Below, in pieces: positions 21,745-33,649 of a DNA stretch of 64,000 bases (positions are counted from its first letter, which is position 1; every line of letters starts with the position of its first letter). The notes beneath the pieces were generated by a model, which was given only the letters and a program-made list of their open reading frames with translations, was not told the origin of the DNA and ran no database searches. Source of the stretch: Euonymus europaeus. Its lineage: Eukaryota > Streptophyta > Magnoliopsida > Celastrales > Celastraceae. Location: assembly GCA_963580455.1 (NCBI GenBank), contig OY756972.1, forward strand, positions 15,143,001 to 15,207,000, in the 5' to 3' direction. Both the position numbers and the translations under genes were made by a program.

Positions 21745-23142
21745 TTAGACTTGTGCCTTTATAGTTGTTCTCGGGTGGAATCGTATGTCAAACTTCCGCA
21801 ACTCGACCGCCCATTTAGCGATTCGACCGGAGGTGTCAGCTCTTGTCAAAACCGTTATTAATGGATAATAGTTCAACTTTCTTGTGGTGATGATCAATGC
21901 ATACAACAATTTCTCCAAAGGGGTATATCTCAACTCCGCTTCTAGAAGAGTCTTGCTCATATAATAAACTGGTAACTGGATCTTTCTCTCATCTCTTATC
22001 AAAACAGCGCTAATTGCCACTTTAGATACTGCCAGGTAGACTTGTAGGTCTTCACGTCCTTTAGGTGTTGAAAGCAACGGTGGTGTTTGGAGGTAATATT
22101 TCAAATGTTGTAAGGCCTTGTCACATTAAGGATCCCAATCTACCCTCTTCGCTCCTCTGAGGAGGTTAAAAAAGTGGTGGCACTTATCTGATGATTTACT
22201 AATAAATCAATTGAGCGCTGCAGCCATCCCTGTTAACTTCTGAACATCTTTTTTTTTTAATCTTGGAGCCCTCAGGTCCTGTATAGCCTTAACCTGATCT
22301 AGGTCGGTTTCAATACCTCTTTGTGTAACTATATGGCCAAGGAATTTCCCTGAGCTGACACCAAAGGCACATTTTTCAGCATTCAACCTCAATCGATATT
22401 TTTTTAAGATGTCAAAAACCAATTGCAGATCGGATAAATGGTCTTCCTTTTCCTATGACTTGACAACCATGTCATCGATATAGACCTCAACTGTTTTACC
22501 AATCAGCTCTTGAAACATATGTGTCACTAATCGCTAATATGTGGCTTCTGCATTCTTCAGGCCGAATGGCATAACTTGATAGCAATATGTCCCCCGTGGG
22601 TGATGAATGACGTTTTCTCCTGATCATCGGGATGCATAGGGATTTGATGGTAACCACTATACGCATCGAGGAAGCTCATTCTTTGATAGCCTGAGGTCGA
22701 GTCGACCAGGTGGTCAATTTTTGGCAGCGGGAAAAAATCCTTTTGGCACGCCCTATTGAGGTCAATAAAATCAATGCAGACTCGCCAGGTCCTATTCTTT
22801 TTCTTTACAACCACTGTACTGGATAGCCATTTTGGGTAGTTAACTTCGCGGATGGCCCCAGCTGCAATTAGCTTCTCCACTTCCGATGACAATTGCCTCT
22901 GAGTGCTCAAGGGCCGATCGCCTAGCTTTCTGAACAACAGGCCGAACGGACGGTATAGTGTTTAGCCTATGACTCGAGATCACAGCTTCCACTCCTGGAA
23001 TTTCACTTGGCCCCCATGTGAATGCATCGATGTTTCTTCTTAGCATTCCAATAAGCGATTCTTTCTCATCTCGCGTGAGCCCCACGTTGATAAGAAAAAA
23101 CTTTGATTCATCACCCGGGTTGATCTGTATTTTTTCCAACAC
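21745..23142 (-). pseudogene. Reverse transcriptase and RNase H of Tat-like element
   Basis: From 23142 down, the order is MLEKIQINPGDESKFF (pre-RT), FTWGPSEIPGV, LIAAGAIREVNYPKWLSSTV, TWRVCIDFIDLN, FLDAYSGYHQIPM, the active site VYIDDMVVKS (about 22455-22495), LNAEKCAFGVSSGKFLGH, and the RNase H part LPVYYMSKTLLEAELRYTPLEK. It is the copy enzyme of the element. At least three frame breaks (near 22930, 22560 and 22130) and a stop after DDMVVKS show decay. The neighbours are protease upstream and the second RNase H downstream. Confidence 0.82.
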
Positions 23143-23299
23143 TTTCGTTGATTTTTTTGTGGCCCAAGTCCTGGTTCTGATGATACCTAAGTTTCCTGTG
23201 TTAAGATAGAAGCGCTTGTATGACTTATATGAGCTGTTTCAATTGTATACGTTTGCTTGTCCCCTTTGACCACCTGTATCTTCCCATCGTGAGGAAATT

Positions 23300-23900
23300 T
23301 TAGAAGTTGATGGTACATTGACAGAATTACCTACATTGCGTGCAACCAAGGTCTTCCCAAAATCGCATTATTGGCCAATCTTCTTGAACTACTAAGAACT
23401 TTGTATCAATGGTCTTTGTCCTAACCCAAACTTAGGTTCTCACTTTCCCCAACGGGTGGACTGCGTTATCGTTGAGCCTAAAGAAACGGGCCGATTCTGG
23501 CATTAAATCTTTCTCCTTCAACTTCAGCTTTTCAAACAACGCATAGTACATAATATTCACGAAACTCCCCTAATCTATCAAGAATCTTTTTACGTCAAAA
23601 TTATACATTCAAACCGTTATTTTCAATGCGTCATTGTGCAATACATCCACGCTCTGCATATCTTTCTCTGAGAACGTAATATCAATTTTAGCGAGCTTGA
23701 CTCTTTTCCCTAAACAATACTTCTCTTTCATGACACTACTTATAGATGCATTAGCAGATGCACTCTTTTCCCCTTCAAGAATTATCACATCTATGGTTCC
23801 CTCTGCCGACCCTTCTCGTTCGGTTCGTGCTTTTGTCATCGATCTATCATCCTTCCTGTTCGGGGTGTACAGATTTTTGCTTCTCACATACTTCTGTAAC
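23300..23900 (-). pseudogene. Aspartic protease of Tat-like element, active site broken by stop
   Basis: In minus-strand frame the region reads VIILEGEKSASANASIS, KRVKLAKIDITFSEKD, then VKRFLID-stop-GSFVNIMYY near 23580. Related elements have DSGS at this place, so the serine codon of the catalytic D-S-G has become TAG. The rest of the domain, LKEKDLMPESARFFRLND, follows to about 23470. Confidence 0.7.
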
Positions 23901-23949
23901 TCCCCCTATTTCACCAGATCCTCCAGATGTTGACGTAAATGAACACAAT

Positions 23950-24664
23950 CCGCCGTATAATGACCCCTATTCTGATGAAAGTTGCACTATTTCCTTTGGT
24001 CCCTGTCCTTAGGATCTGTTACCATCTTCGGTGGTAAGACTATGTACGACTCTTCTTTAATTTGTGCAAAAATCCTCTAGATTGGTTCGTTGAAATCCAC
24101 TAAGTGTTCAACATTCTGCCTAATCCTCTAGTTTCCTCTCTATTTCTGATTGGGTCGGCCAGATTTTCGTTGAACCCTATTGTCGCCTGTCCGATCAACC
24201 AATTGTTCATCCTCAATTTTTTTTTATATCGACTCACTCTATCTTGTAACTCAGTTATTCCCCCAAGCTCGTACAAGGTTAAAGATTCTTTAAGTCGACT
24301 TCCACCACAACGACCCAACTTAAAGGATAGTACAACTGTTTTTTCATTGCGTCCCTCTATCTCCGAGTACACCTTCAAGTACCTAGACAAATAGTCATTT
24401 ACACTTTCTCCAGCGTTCGGCCTCATAGTTAGAAGAGTGCTGAGCGTACCAGGCTCACGACTACTAGCTATAAATCGAGAGATGAACAATTTAGCGAGTT
24501 GCCTCTAGGATTCAACTGAGTTATAAGGGAGCTGGTGGAACCATCTTGCGGCGCTTGACCCCAGTGATGATGGAAAGACTTTACAAAAAATCAATTTGTC
24601 ATCTTCCCATAGTGTCATACGCTGATACGCCTGACATAACTCTCTAGATGAGTTACAGGGTCTG
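23950..24664 (-). pseudogene. Gag of Tat-like element, C-terminal part
   Basis: The order is FCKVFPSSLGSSAARWFHQL, then FISRFIASSREPGTLSTL, NAGESVNDYLSRYLKVYSEI (retrotransposon-gag domain), and a knuckle-like CNFHQNRGHYTADCVHLRQH near 23950-23990. It begins exactly where the Athila-like insertion ends its left TSD. The N-terminal part lies at 36243-36700 on the far side. A frame break lies near 24620. Confidence 0.78.
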
Positions 24665-24669
24665 TTTGG
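24665..24669. repeat. Target-site duplication TTTGG, left copy
   Basis: TTTGG directly precedes the LTR start TGATAAG and is repeated at 36238-36242 directly after the other LTR end. A 5-bp duplication is typical for LTR retrotransposon integration. Confidence 0.93.
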
Positions 24670-26138
24670 TGATAAGTGCCAGAATATACGTTTTTAAAGT
24701 GATAAAATACTACCAAAGCAATGCCAAGAAATTGTGCTTAAAAGCTGAATTTTCAAGATTATTGTACTTAAGATCTTCTTGGATGTTTTGCAGGTTAAGA
24801 GGTAGTAAGAGCTGTCGGAATGAGATTTCATCTTCAGCAAATTTTTAGAGGACACTTCAAGCTTTGCAGGAAGTGCTGGTTCACAAAAATCAGAGTTCGT
24901 TTGGGCCTCTAAAGGTTGCCTCAAAGTCAAGTTTGGAAGTTATATCCGAAGCAGAATTTCTGTTTGCAGACAAGACCTTTAGAAGCCCATAACTTGAGTG
25001 TCTGATGTCCAAATTGAGTGATTCAAAAGCCCATAATTATCTACACATTTGTATCTACAATATTGATGAAGGGTGTAATTGGAAGTTGATGTCATTGATG
25101 ATACCATTTCCATTCAAAGACTGGACAATCCACCACAGGAATTTGATGGACAATCCACCACCAAAAGATGGCACTAACTCCTCCACTATGTGCTCATTTT
25201 CTCTATAAATAGAGAGGAGAAGGAGTAGAAGAGAGAGCTTGGAGAAGGAGTGAAAGCAAAAAGAGGAGAAGGAAAAGAAGAAAACAAGGCTTGTGTTTGT
25301 AATTATGTTTTTATGTTTCATGTTTTATTTGGTTATGTATAACAGAACTATTATTAGTTAGGGCTGGTCTTGAAGCCCTAAGCATGCTTTCAATTTTATA
25401 AGTTGTGTGGATTTCAATTTTTACAAGCATGATAATTTTGATTTTTCCATGTTATGTGAGTTCTAGTATTGTGTTTCTTTGAGTAGCTAACTTTGAAACA
25501 TGTATTAGAATTAATTGTTGTAGAACATGGTCAATTGCCTTGTTGAATATGTTCTTTCTTGCAACACATAATTTAGTTGAAAATGAATTATGAAAAATCA
25601 ATTCTTGAATACCTAAGTACAAATACCATGTATTAGAATTCTTGTGACATTCATATTCTCTTTGCTCTTATTGGATTCTTGATTGTTGATTGATGCAGAC
25701 GCCATGCTAGATTTCGATTAAGAATACACGTAATGAGGTAGACGTCATACACTTTACATGCAATTAAGAGAGAATCATACAACTTGAGTTTGGCCATGAC
25801 CTTGTTGTGAATGTTGTCATCATATGCTTGTTAAAATTGTTAGTCTATTACTTCTTATAAATTGTTTGAATGTTTTGTGGTGGATAGTGAGTCTTAGCTA
25901 TTGTTTTCATTAATATCAATTTTCATTCTTGTTCTCAACGTCAATTTCTTTGTCTTAATTTTTATCTATTACAAGATTTAACCCCCTTTTTCCCCCTTTT
26001 ATAATTGTATCAATTATATTCAAGTGTTAGATTGTATATCTATTAGCATCACTCCTTGTGGGATCGACTCTTACTTGTTCACTATATATTAATTGTACAT
26101 TTGTAAGTATATTTTAAATTGTTACTAACGACATAACA
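24670..26138 (+). repeat. 5' LTR of Athila-like element
   Basis: It starts TGATAAGTGCC and ends CGACATAACA. It is 1469 bp and carries a TATA box (25204-25211). It lacks about 53 bp near 25075 that are present in the 3' LTR (about 35120-35172). Confidence 0.95.
25204..25211 (+). promoter_or_regulatory. TATA box TATAAATA in 5' LTR
   Basis: CTCTATAAATAGAGAGG is the clearest core-promoter word in the LTR. It lies about 930 bp before the LTR end, so transcription would start near 25235. The same word occurs at 35302-35309 in the 3' LTR. Confidence 0.65.
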
Positions 26139-26144
26139 TATTTT

Positions 26145-26162
26145 TGGCGCCGTTGTCGGGGA
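26145..26162 (+). promoter_or_regulatory. Primer-binding site, tRNA-Asp type
   Basis: TGGCGCCGTTGTCGGGGA begins six bases after the 5' LTR. Except for one base it is complementary to the 3' end of plant tRNA-Asp (known target word TGGCGCCGTTGCCGGGGA). This is the usual Athila primer and confirms element orientation. Confidence 0.9.
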
Positions 26163-26272
26163 TGTGATTACCTAATATAGTGTCATCTAACTCTTGTATA
26201 TAATTTATTTATTTATTTTTGTTGTTAGCACCTCCTACATGGAAGGTTTTACATTATATGTCATTATTTAAC

Positions 26273-26575
26273 GTGGTTGGCTTAAACGCCCCATTTTGTT
26301 TTCTATTAATGGCTGGTTCAAACCGCCCACTGTTCTTAATATATATGTATATATCTATTAATATTAATGGCTGGTTCTACCGCCTATTAATATACCTTAA
26401 TATTTACTAACATCATTTTTTTTATGGTTGGCCTTTTCTGCCCCATTTTATTTCTTCTGTATACTAACTTTTTATATATTGTCAACTAACTCCTTTAATC
26501 CTCGGGTTGTGATTGGCACTGCCATCCACCAAATTTTCTTTATATTAATTTATGTTCATGGTTGGCCTCGCCACC
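26273..26575 (+). repeat. Six dispersed hairpin-like words in the 5' leader
   Basis: Between primer site and gag, a short word of the form RTGGYTGG-spacer-GCCNCC recurs at about 26273, 26309, 26367, 26424, 26509 and 26558. Examples are GTGGTTGGCTTAAACGCCCC and ATGGTTGGCCTCGCCACC. Most copies can fold on themselves through GGY/GCC pairing. No known feature explains them; they may be RNA structures used in packaging or translation. Confidence 0.5.
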
Positions 26576-26623
26576 TAAGTAGTTCATTTATATTGTTATT
26601 TTTCCTATTTTGCAGATACATGA

Positions 26624-27606
26624 ATGTCCAGCTCAAATCTTGAGAACTTATCGAGTGACGACATTTCGTTAAACACAAAATTAACGGATATCCATTTATT
26701 TTGTCAAAGAGACCATCGCACTCCAGAGAGATCACCTTTTTCATCACCAACTACAAGTCCCACAGCCCCAGTTCAAATGGAAGAAGAACCAAATAACATG
26801 AACAAGTCACTAAAGGATTTCTCTGTGCCTCAAGCAGCAGATCAAGCTTCATGCATTGTCTACCCCCAGACTACTGTAGAAAACTTTGAACTAAAGTCAG
26901 GAATGATTCATTTGTTGCCTACGTTCTTAGGCCATGCTGGAGAAGATCCTCACATGCATCTTAAAGAATTCTCTGATGTCTGTTCCACAATTAAAATAAG
27001 AGGTTTAACTGATGAGCAGGTTCATCTGCGATTGTTTCCATTTAGTCTGAAGGAACAAGCAAAGACATGGCTTCACTCTTTACCAAGAGCTTCAATTAGA
27101 ACACGGACAGATTTGGCAAACAAGTTCTTGACGAAATTCTTTCCATCTCAAAAGACAAATAAAATAAGGAAAGAGATAGTGAGCATCCAACAAAATGATG
27201 GAGAAGCATTCCATGAATATTGGGAGAGATACAAGAGGCTCTTAAGCTCTTGTCCTCATCATAATATTCAAGAATGGCTACTAATGCAATATTTTTATGA
27301 AGGGATGCTAGATTCAGATCGCAAAATGGTGGACGCCACATCTGGTGGTGGATTGATGAATAACAATACCGGACAAGCCAGGGAGATGTTCGAAACTCTG
27401 TCAACTAATTCTCAACAATGGAGCTACAACAGAGTGAGAGAACCTTAGAAAAGGGCTGGAATCTACGAAGCACAATCAAGTTCAAACATGGAAGCCCAAA
27501 TTGAAAACTTGACAAATATGGTGAAGCAGTTAATCGTTCCAGGATCTCAAGTGTGTGTTGTGTGCAGTACACCTGGACATGCTATGGAAAGTTGTCCACA
27601 AAATTA
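26624..27606 (+). pseudogene. Gag of Athila-like element (two in-frame stops)
   Basis: The frame opens at 26624 (MSSSNLENLSSDDIS) and carries the capsid/retrotransposon-gag blocks FELKSGMIHLLPTFLGHAGE, HLRLFPFSLKEQAKTWLHSL and FPSQKTNKIRKEIVSIQQND. Then follow a TAG stop at 27446-27448, a linker with SNMEAQIENLTNMVKQL and the zinc knuckle CVVCSTPGHAMESC (27550-27595), then TAA at 27604-27606. The same frame continues directly into protease and RT, so gag and pol were one polyprotein. The knuckle binds element RNA; the capsid part assembles particles. Confidence 0.85.
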
Positions 27607-27616
27607 AGTTGCGGTC

Positions 27617-30600
27617 TTGGATGCACAAACAAATGCATTCAGTACTTATCCAAATCAGAATCAAAACCAAATACAAAGGCCAAGGAATGATCCATTTGCT
27701 CCTACCTACAATCCAGGATGGAGGAATCATCCAAATTTTAGGTGGAGTAATAATCAACCAATACAACAACCTTTTGCTCAATTACCGCAACATCGGGTTC
27801 AAGTGGAGCCTCCGAAACCATCACTTGAAGATATGGTTACATCTATGGCACAGAGCACTCAAGCATTCATACAGAAAACTGATAACGCCATTGCAAATTT
27901 GGAACAACAAATGGGACAGTTAGCCACTGCATTAAATCAAAGAGAACCTGAAAAGCTTCCTGGCCAAGTTGTTGTCAACCCTAAGATTAATGAACATGCT
28001 AAATCAATCACTCTGAGGGGAGGGAAAACGATTGGAAAAATGAGCGTGCCAGAAGAAGAGAAGAACATTGACTCTGACAATATGATCAATCCAGACGTTC
28101 TAGATCCAAATTCTAGCAGCAGTGCTACTCCTTTCCAGGAAACGCCAAATCTGCAGGTTAACTCTAACCTTCCAAATTATATTTCTTCACATGCTCCTTT
28201 TCCTAGCAGATTGCAGAAATCAAAGAAAGAAGATCCAATGCAAGGAATCTTGGATACTTTCAAGAAGATGGAGATTAACATTCCTCTTTTAGATGCCATC
28301 AAACAAATACCAAAATATGCAAAGTTCCTCAAGGATTTGTGCACAAATAAGAGGAAGTTCAAAGAGTTTGAAACGATTAAGGTTTCTGAGGAAGTTTCAG
28401 CTGTTCTACAAAGCAAACTCCCTCCCAAGCTAAAAGATCCGGGCAGTTTTACTATCCCTTGTATCATTGGGGGTCACAGGTTTGAGAAAGCTCTTCTTGA
28501 CTTAGGTGCATCTGTCAATCTAATGCCTTTTTCTGTTTTTGAATCTTTGAATATAGGGGAACTAAAGGCGACCTCTGTGAGCATCCAGTTGGCAGATAGA
28601 TCAATCAAATACCCTAGGGGTATTCTGGAAGATGTCTTAGTCAAAGTTGACGGATTAATCTTACCTGCTGATTTTCTAGTACTGGAGATGGAGCCGATTC
28701 CTTTGTCAGAAGTAAAATTAACCTTAATTCTTGGTCGTCCATTCATGGCCACAGCAGGTACCAAAATTGATGTTCAAAAGGGTACACTAACTATGAATGT
28801 GCACGGACAAACGATTGAGTACAAGGTATTTGGAGCACTCAAATTACCAAGTGATGAACATTACTGTTTTCACTTAGATGCGTTAGATACCATTTGTCAA
28901 CAAGTGTTCAATGAAAGTTGTGGTCGAGATATTGTGGACAAAGTTTTAATTCATTACCTTGGAACCATTGATGAGGATAAACAAGCTAGCAAAGTCTTAG
29001 CTCGCCTTGAAGCCTTACCTTCTTTAGGTATGTATATTTCTGTCTTTGAGCCTTTACCAGTGCCTAAGACAAAACTTGTACCATCTGTTGTGCAGGCACC
29101 TCAATTGGAGTTGAAGGAACTACCAAAGCATTTGAAGTACGCGTATGTGGGCGAAGAAAGTACATTGCCAGTAATCATTGCGTCTGACCTCAGCATTGAA
29201 GAAGAAGAGAAATTGTTGAGGGTACTAAAAGAGCATAAAACATCAATCGGATGGAGTATTGCTGATATCAGAGGAATCAGTCCCTCTAGATGTATGCATC
29301 GAATACTACTAGAGGACGGAACAAAACCAACAAGAGATGCCCAACGCATACTTAACCCAATAATGAAGGAGGTGGTGCTAAAAGAAGTACTCAAATTGCT
29401 AGATGTTGGCATCATTTACCCTATCTATGATAGCAAATGGGTTAGTCCGGTACAAGTGGTTCCTAAAAAATCTGGAGTTACAGTAGTCCTTAATGAAGAT
29501 AATGAGTTGGTTCCCACGCGAGTTCAAACAGGATGGCGTGTTTGCATTGACTACAAAAAGCTTAATTCAAGTACTAGAAAAGATCATTTTCCATTACCTT
29601 TTATTGATCAAATGTTGGAACGTCTTGCAGGTCATAGCCATTATTGTTTTCTTGATGGATATTCGGGCTACAATCAGATTGCAATAGCACCAGAAGATCA
29701 AGACAAGACGACATTTACTTGTCCATATGGTACATTCGCCTACAGGCGCATGCCTTTTGGTCTTTGCAATGCTCCAGGTACTTTTCAAAGGTGTATGATG
29801 AGCATATTTTCAGATATGGTGGAGCACATTATTGAGGTATTTATGGATGATTTTAGTGTATTTGGTTCATCTTTTGATAAATGTCTTCATAACCTCGCTT
29901 TGGTCTTAGAAAGATGCCAAGAATGCAATCTAGTTTTAAACTGGGAAAAATGTTATTTTTTGGTACAACAAGGAATTGTACTTGGTCATATCATCTCTAG
30001 CAAGGGAATAAAAGTTGACAAAGCAAAAGTGGATCTGGTAAGTAATCTTCCACCTCCATCTACAGTTAAGGAAATAAGATCTTTCCTTGGACATGCAGGT
30101 TTCTACAGGAGGTTCATCAATGATTTCTCCAAGATAGCTAAGCCATTGTGTAACTTACTATCCAAGGATGTGACATTTGAGTTTGATGAGACATGTTTGA
30201 TAGCTTTTAACAAGCTTAAACTCCTTCTTACGTCAGCACCGATCATGATGCCTCCCAATTGGAGCCTCCCTTTTGAAGTAATGTGCGATGCTTCCGATTA
30301 TGCTGTAGGAGCAGTTTTGGGACAACGAGTAAATAAAGTACCTCATGTTATCTACTATGCCAGTAGAACACTCAATGATGCCCAATTAAACTACTCCACT
30401 ACAGAGAAGGAGCTCCTTTCTGTTATTTTTGCCTTAGAAAAATTTCGTGCATATTTGATTGGCACTAAAGTAATTGTATTTTCTGACCATGCAGCTCTTA
30501 GGTACCTTCTTCAAAAGAAGGATGCGAAGCCTCGCTTGATTAGATGGATTCTATTACTTCAAGAGTTCGATCTGGAGATTAAGGACAAAAAAGGATCCGA

Positions 30601-32020
30601 GAATGTAGTGGCCGATCACCTCAGCCGTTTGGTGAACAATTCAGTGACTAAAGAAGACTCTTTGCCTCTAAATGAGAATTTTCCTGATGAGCAATTATTA
30701 TCTTTATCTATTTCTACACCATGGTATGCTGACATTGTCAATTTCCTTGTTACAGGTGATCTTCCAGGAAATTTGCCAAGAACTTACGAGGATAAGCTCG
30801 TGACAACAACAAAGTATTACATATGGGATGATCCATACCTTTTCAAATGGTGTTCTGACCAAATCATCAGACGGTGTGTGCCAGAATCAGAATTTCAATC
30901 CATACTCACGTTTTGTCACTCATATGCTTGTGGAGGACATTCTAGTCCAAAGAAGACAGCTTTGAAAGTTTTGCAATGTGGATTTCATTGGCCGAGTTTG
31001 TTCAAAGATGCATATACTTTCTGCTCTACTTGTGATAGGTGTCAGCGGTTAGGTAATCTTTCATCTAGGAATCAGATGCCTTTATCACCTATTCTAATAG
31101 TTGAAATTTTTGATGTTTGGGGTATTGATTTCATGAGACCTTTTCCTTCATCTAAAGGTTATTTATATATCTTACTTGCTGTGGATTATGTTTCAAAATG
31201 GGTGGAAGCAGTTCCATCCAAGACTAATGATTCTCAAGTTGTTCTCAGATTCCTTAAAGAAAATATATTTGCAAGATTTGGAACACCCAGGGCGATCATT
31301 AGTGATGGAGGGTCCCATTTCAATAATAAACTTTTTGCAGCACTATTGCAAAAGTACGGAGTCAAACATAAGGTGTCCACGCCATATCATCCACAGACAA
31401 GCGGACAAGCTGAAATCTGTAATAGGGAAATTAAGCAGATATTGGAGAAGACTGTGAGCTCCTCACGCAAGGATTGGTCTGATCGTCTCATGGATGCTCT
31501 ATGGGCTTATCGTACAGCCTACAAAACTCCGATTGGAATGTCACCATACATGTTGGTTTTTGGCAAACCCTGCCACTTACCAGTCGAATTAGAGCACAAA
31601 GCATATTGGGCTATCAAACAGTAGAATTTTGAGATGAAGGCTGCATGAGAGCAAAGAAAGTTGCAGTTGAGTGAGTTGGAAGAACTCCGAAATAAAGCCT
31701 ATGAGAGCTCTAAAATATACAAGGAGAAGACCAAGGCCTATCATGATAAGACCATTTTGAGAAAACATTTTGAACCTGGGCAGAAATTCTTATTATATAA
31801 CTCACGCCTCCGACTATTCCAGGTAAGCTCCGTTCACGATGGTATGGTCCATTCCTTATTACTCATGTTTTTTCACATGGTGCAATGAATCTTCAACACC
31901 CACAGACGGGAAATATTTTTAAAGTGAATGGTCATCGTCTCAAGCACTATTTAGAGCCAGCAACAGAACATCTTGATGAGAATTTAAGGCTCTCTGATCC
32001 TGTTCCACTCACTTGATACG
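27617..32020 (+). CDS. pol: Protease-RT-RNase H-integrase polyprotein of Athila-like element
   Basis: A 1335-codon open frame (27617-31624) in the same frame as gag. In order: an Asn/Gln-rich spacer; the protease [17 protein letters not shown] (28487 on) with [14 protein letters not shown] with [38 protein letters not shown] and the active site [10 protein letters not shown] (29840); RNase H with [14 protein letters not shown] and [17 protein letters not shown]; the integrase finger ending [11 protein letters not shown]; and the integrase core [16 protein letters not shown] and [12 protein letters not shown] with all three acidic residues present. The integrase tail continues past stops at 31622 and near 31649 and a one-base loss near 31819, ending at about 32015 with [14 protein letters not shown], RNase H and integrase core motifs look intact, but the tail is broken. 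Confidence 0.9.
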
Positions 32021-32820
32021 CTATTTCGTCTGGCTGACGACGCTAAATTTAGCGCTTATGGGAGGCAAACCATATTTCTTTCTCATTATCTTTGTGTGTT
32101 CAACCAAGCATTTAGTTCAGTTGCACATTTTCTTAGCATATTCACTTTTACTTTCACCTTGAGGTGGTCACTGTACACTTTTGTGTGCGTGGGGCTTGAT
32201 TGCGCCCATATGTCTATGGTGTGAGTTTTCTCCACCAGCTTAATGTGGTTTGGATCTTCAAATGTTTACTTATAGGGCAGCTGGGAGGAAGAGTATCTCA
32301 TGACGGTATTGTCATTAGTATAAGACCTGAAGGTTTACATTTTGATCCCGTGGACAAAAACTGTGGTTTCCTGATAGGCCGAAGGAAAACACTCGATGGC
32401 GTTAGCACAGAAGTCACTGGAATGAGCCTCTGTTACCTTACTTGTGCATGTGCCTTGGTTGAAAAGAAAAAAAAAACAGTATATCTATTTATATTTATAT
32501 ATTTGGGATTGCTTCCGCAATATATATTTTGATCGGGTAAGATAGTATGATATATTATGCTACTAATTGCATGTCTAGGAAAATTCTGTCTAAGGAGTTT
32601 GGTATTTAAGTGGACCACTGTGTCCCTCCAATCTTTCCTGGGAATTTCCCTGGTGTAATTAGGGATATAATTGTTTATATCTTCTTCACCGACGATGAAA
32701 AAAAAAAACAAAAAACAAAAAACCCTAATTGTCTTCTCTTTTCACGCTCTGTTTATTCCTGATTTTTAACTTTCCCTTTATTCTTGTCTTTTCTGATCAT
32801 CTTTCTCTTCCTCCTTCACA
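32021..32820. other. Spacer between pol and envelope-position gene
   Basis: Non-coding on inspection. It contains A-rich runs (32462-32477 and 32697-32721). In Athila elements a subgenomic or spliced message for the downstream gene would originate here; I cannot define splice sites. Confidence 0.4.
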
Positions 32821-32821
32821 G

Positions 32822-33649
32822 TATGTCGCGCAGTCACCGTGATGCCGTTGCGACGGTAGACTTATTCGCTAGAGCTACAATCCTGCCAGAACGTCGAATC
32901 GATTCAAAAATCTTGAACGATTCTGCCAACCGATGGGCCATGAGCTACCTCCGTGACCATTCTCTGCTGTTCTTGGTTGATCCTGATCCAAAAGACGAAT
33001 TCCCGACGTCGCTGTAGGTTTTCAAGCGTCGATCTCTAGTTACCATCAAGAGATTATTGATGATCTGTGTCAAGGGCGACACGATCCGAATAATGTTGTT
33101 TCTACACGCCGCTCTTATTTGCCGTCCACGATGTGGATGCTTGATGATGCCATCCGAAGTAACCTTTGCCCCATTGGACACAGTCAACAACGCCAGGGTA
33201 ACATACTTTCTGCCCTGTATTACATGTATCGCGAAGTCTGGTTTGATATTGGTCGGATTTACCTTGAGAGCATTCTTAAGGCGAAGACCCTTGTGGAGAA
33301 ACAAACAACCAAGGTCGGGAGTTTATATTTCCCGAGACTCATCACGCGGTTGCTTTTCAGTATGGGCATTCTCCCACCTCCCAGTCAGACAACTTCCAAT
33401 TATCCAGTGACTGTTTTGGAGAACTCTACTTGGCGTCAGAGTACTAGCCACATGCTTTCTAGTGCTCGTAGACAACGAACACCGCGACGTCCAGTTACTT
33501 TACCACTGGAAGCGTCTGACTCTTCTGCTGCTGCACTACCTTCTACTGACCACATTCACGACATCTTAGCCCGCCTGCATAGGTTGGAGGTTGGACAACA
33601 GCGGCTGGAACACATGCTAAATGTCCTCATGGACATGGTGCGGCGCTAA
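32822..33649 (+). pseudogene. Envelope-position gene of Athila-like element (plant transposon protein, Transposase_32-like)
   Basis: The first frame (32822-33017) begins MSRSHRDAVATVDLFARATI and contains RRIDSKILNDSANRWAMSYL. The second (about 33004-33649) carries YLPSTMWMLDDAIRSNLCPI, then GHSQQRQGNILSALYYMYRE, and a tail with HDILARLHRLEVGQQRLEHM that looks like a short coiled coil. Order and wording fit the plant-restricted domain annotated putative plant transposon protein, often found after pol in Athila-like elements; the match is from memory. The frames are offset, with a break near 33004-33017. No signal peptide or membrane segment is seen, so it is not an obvious envelope protein. 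Confidence 0.55.
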
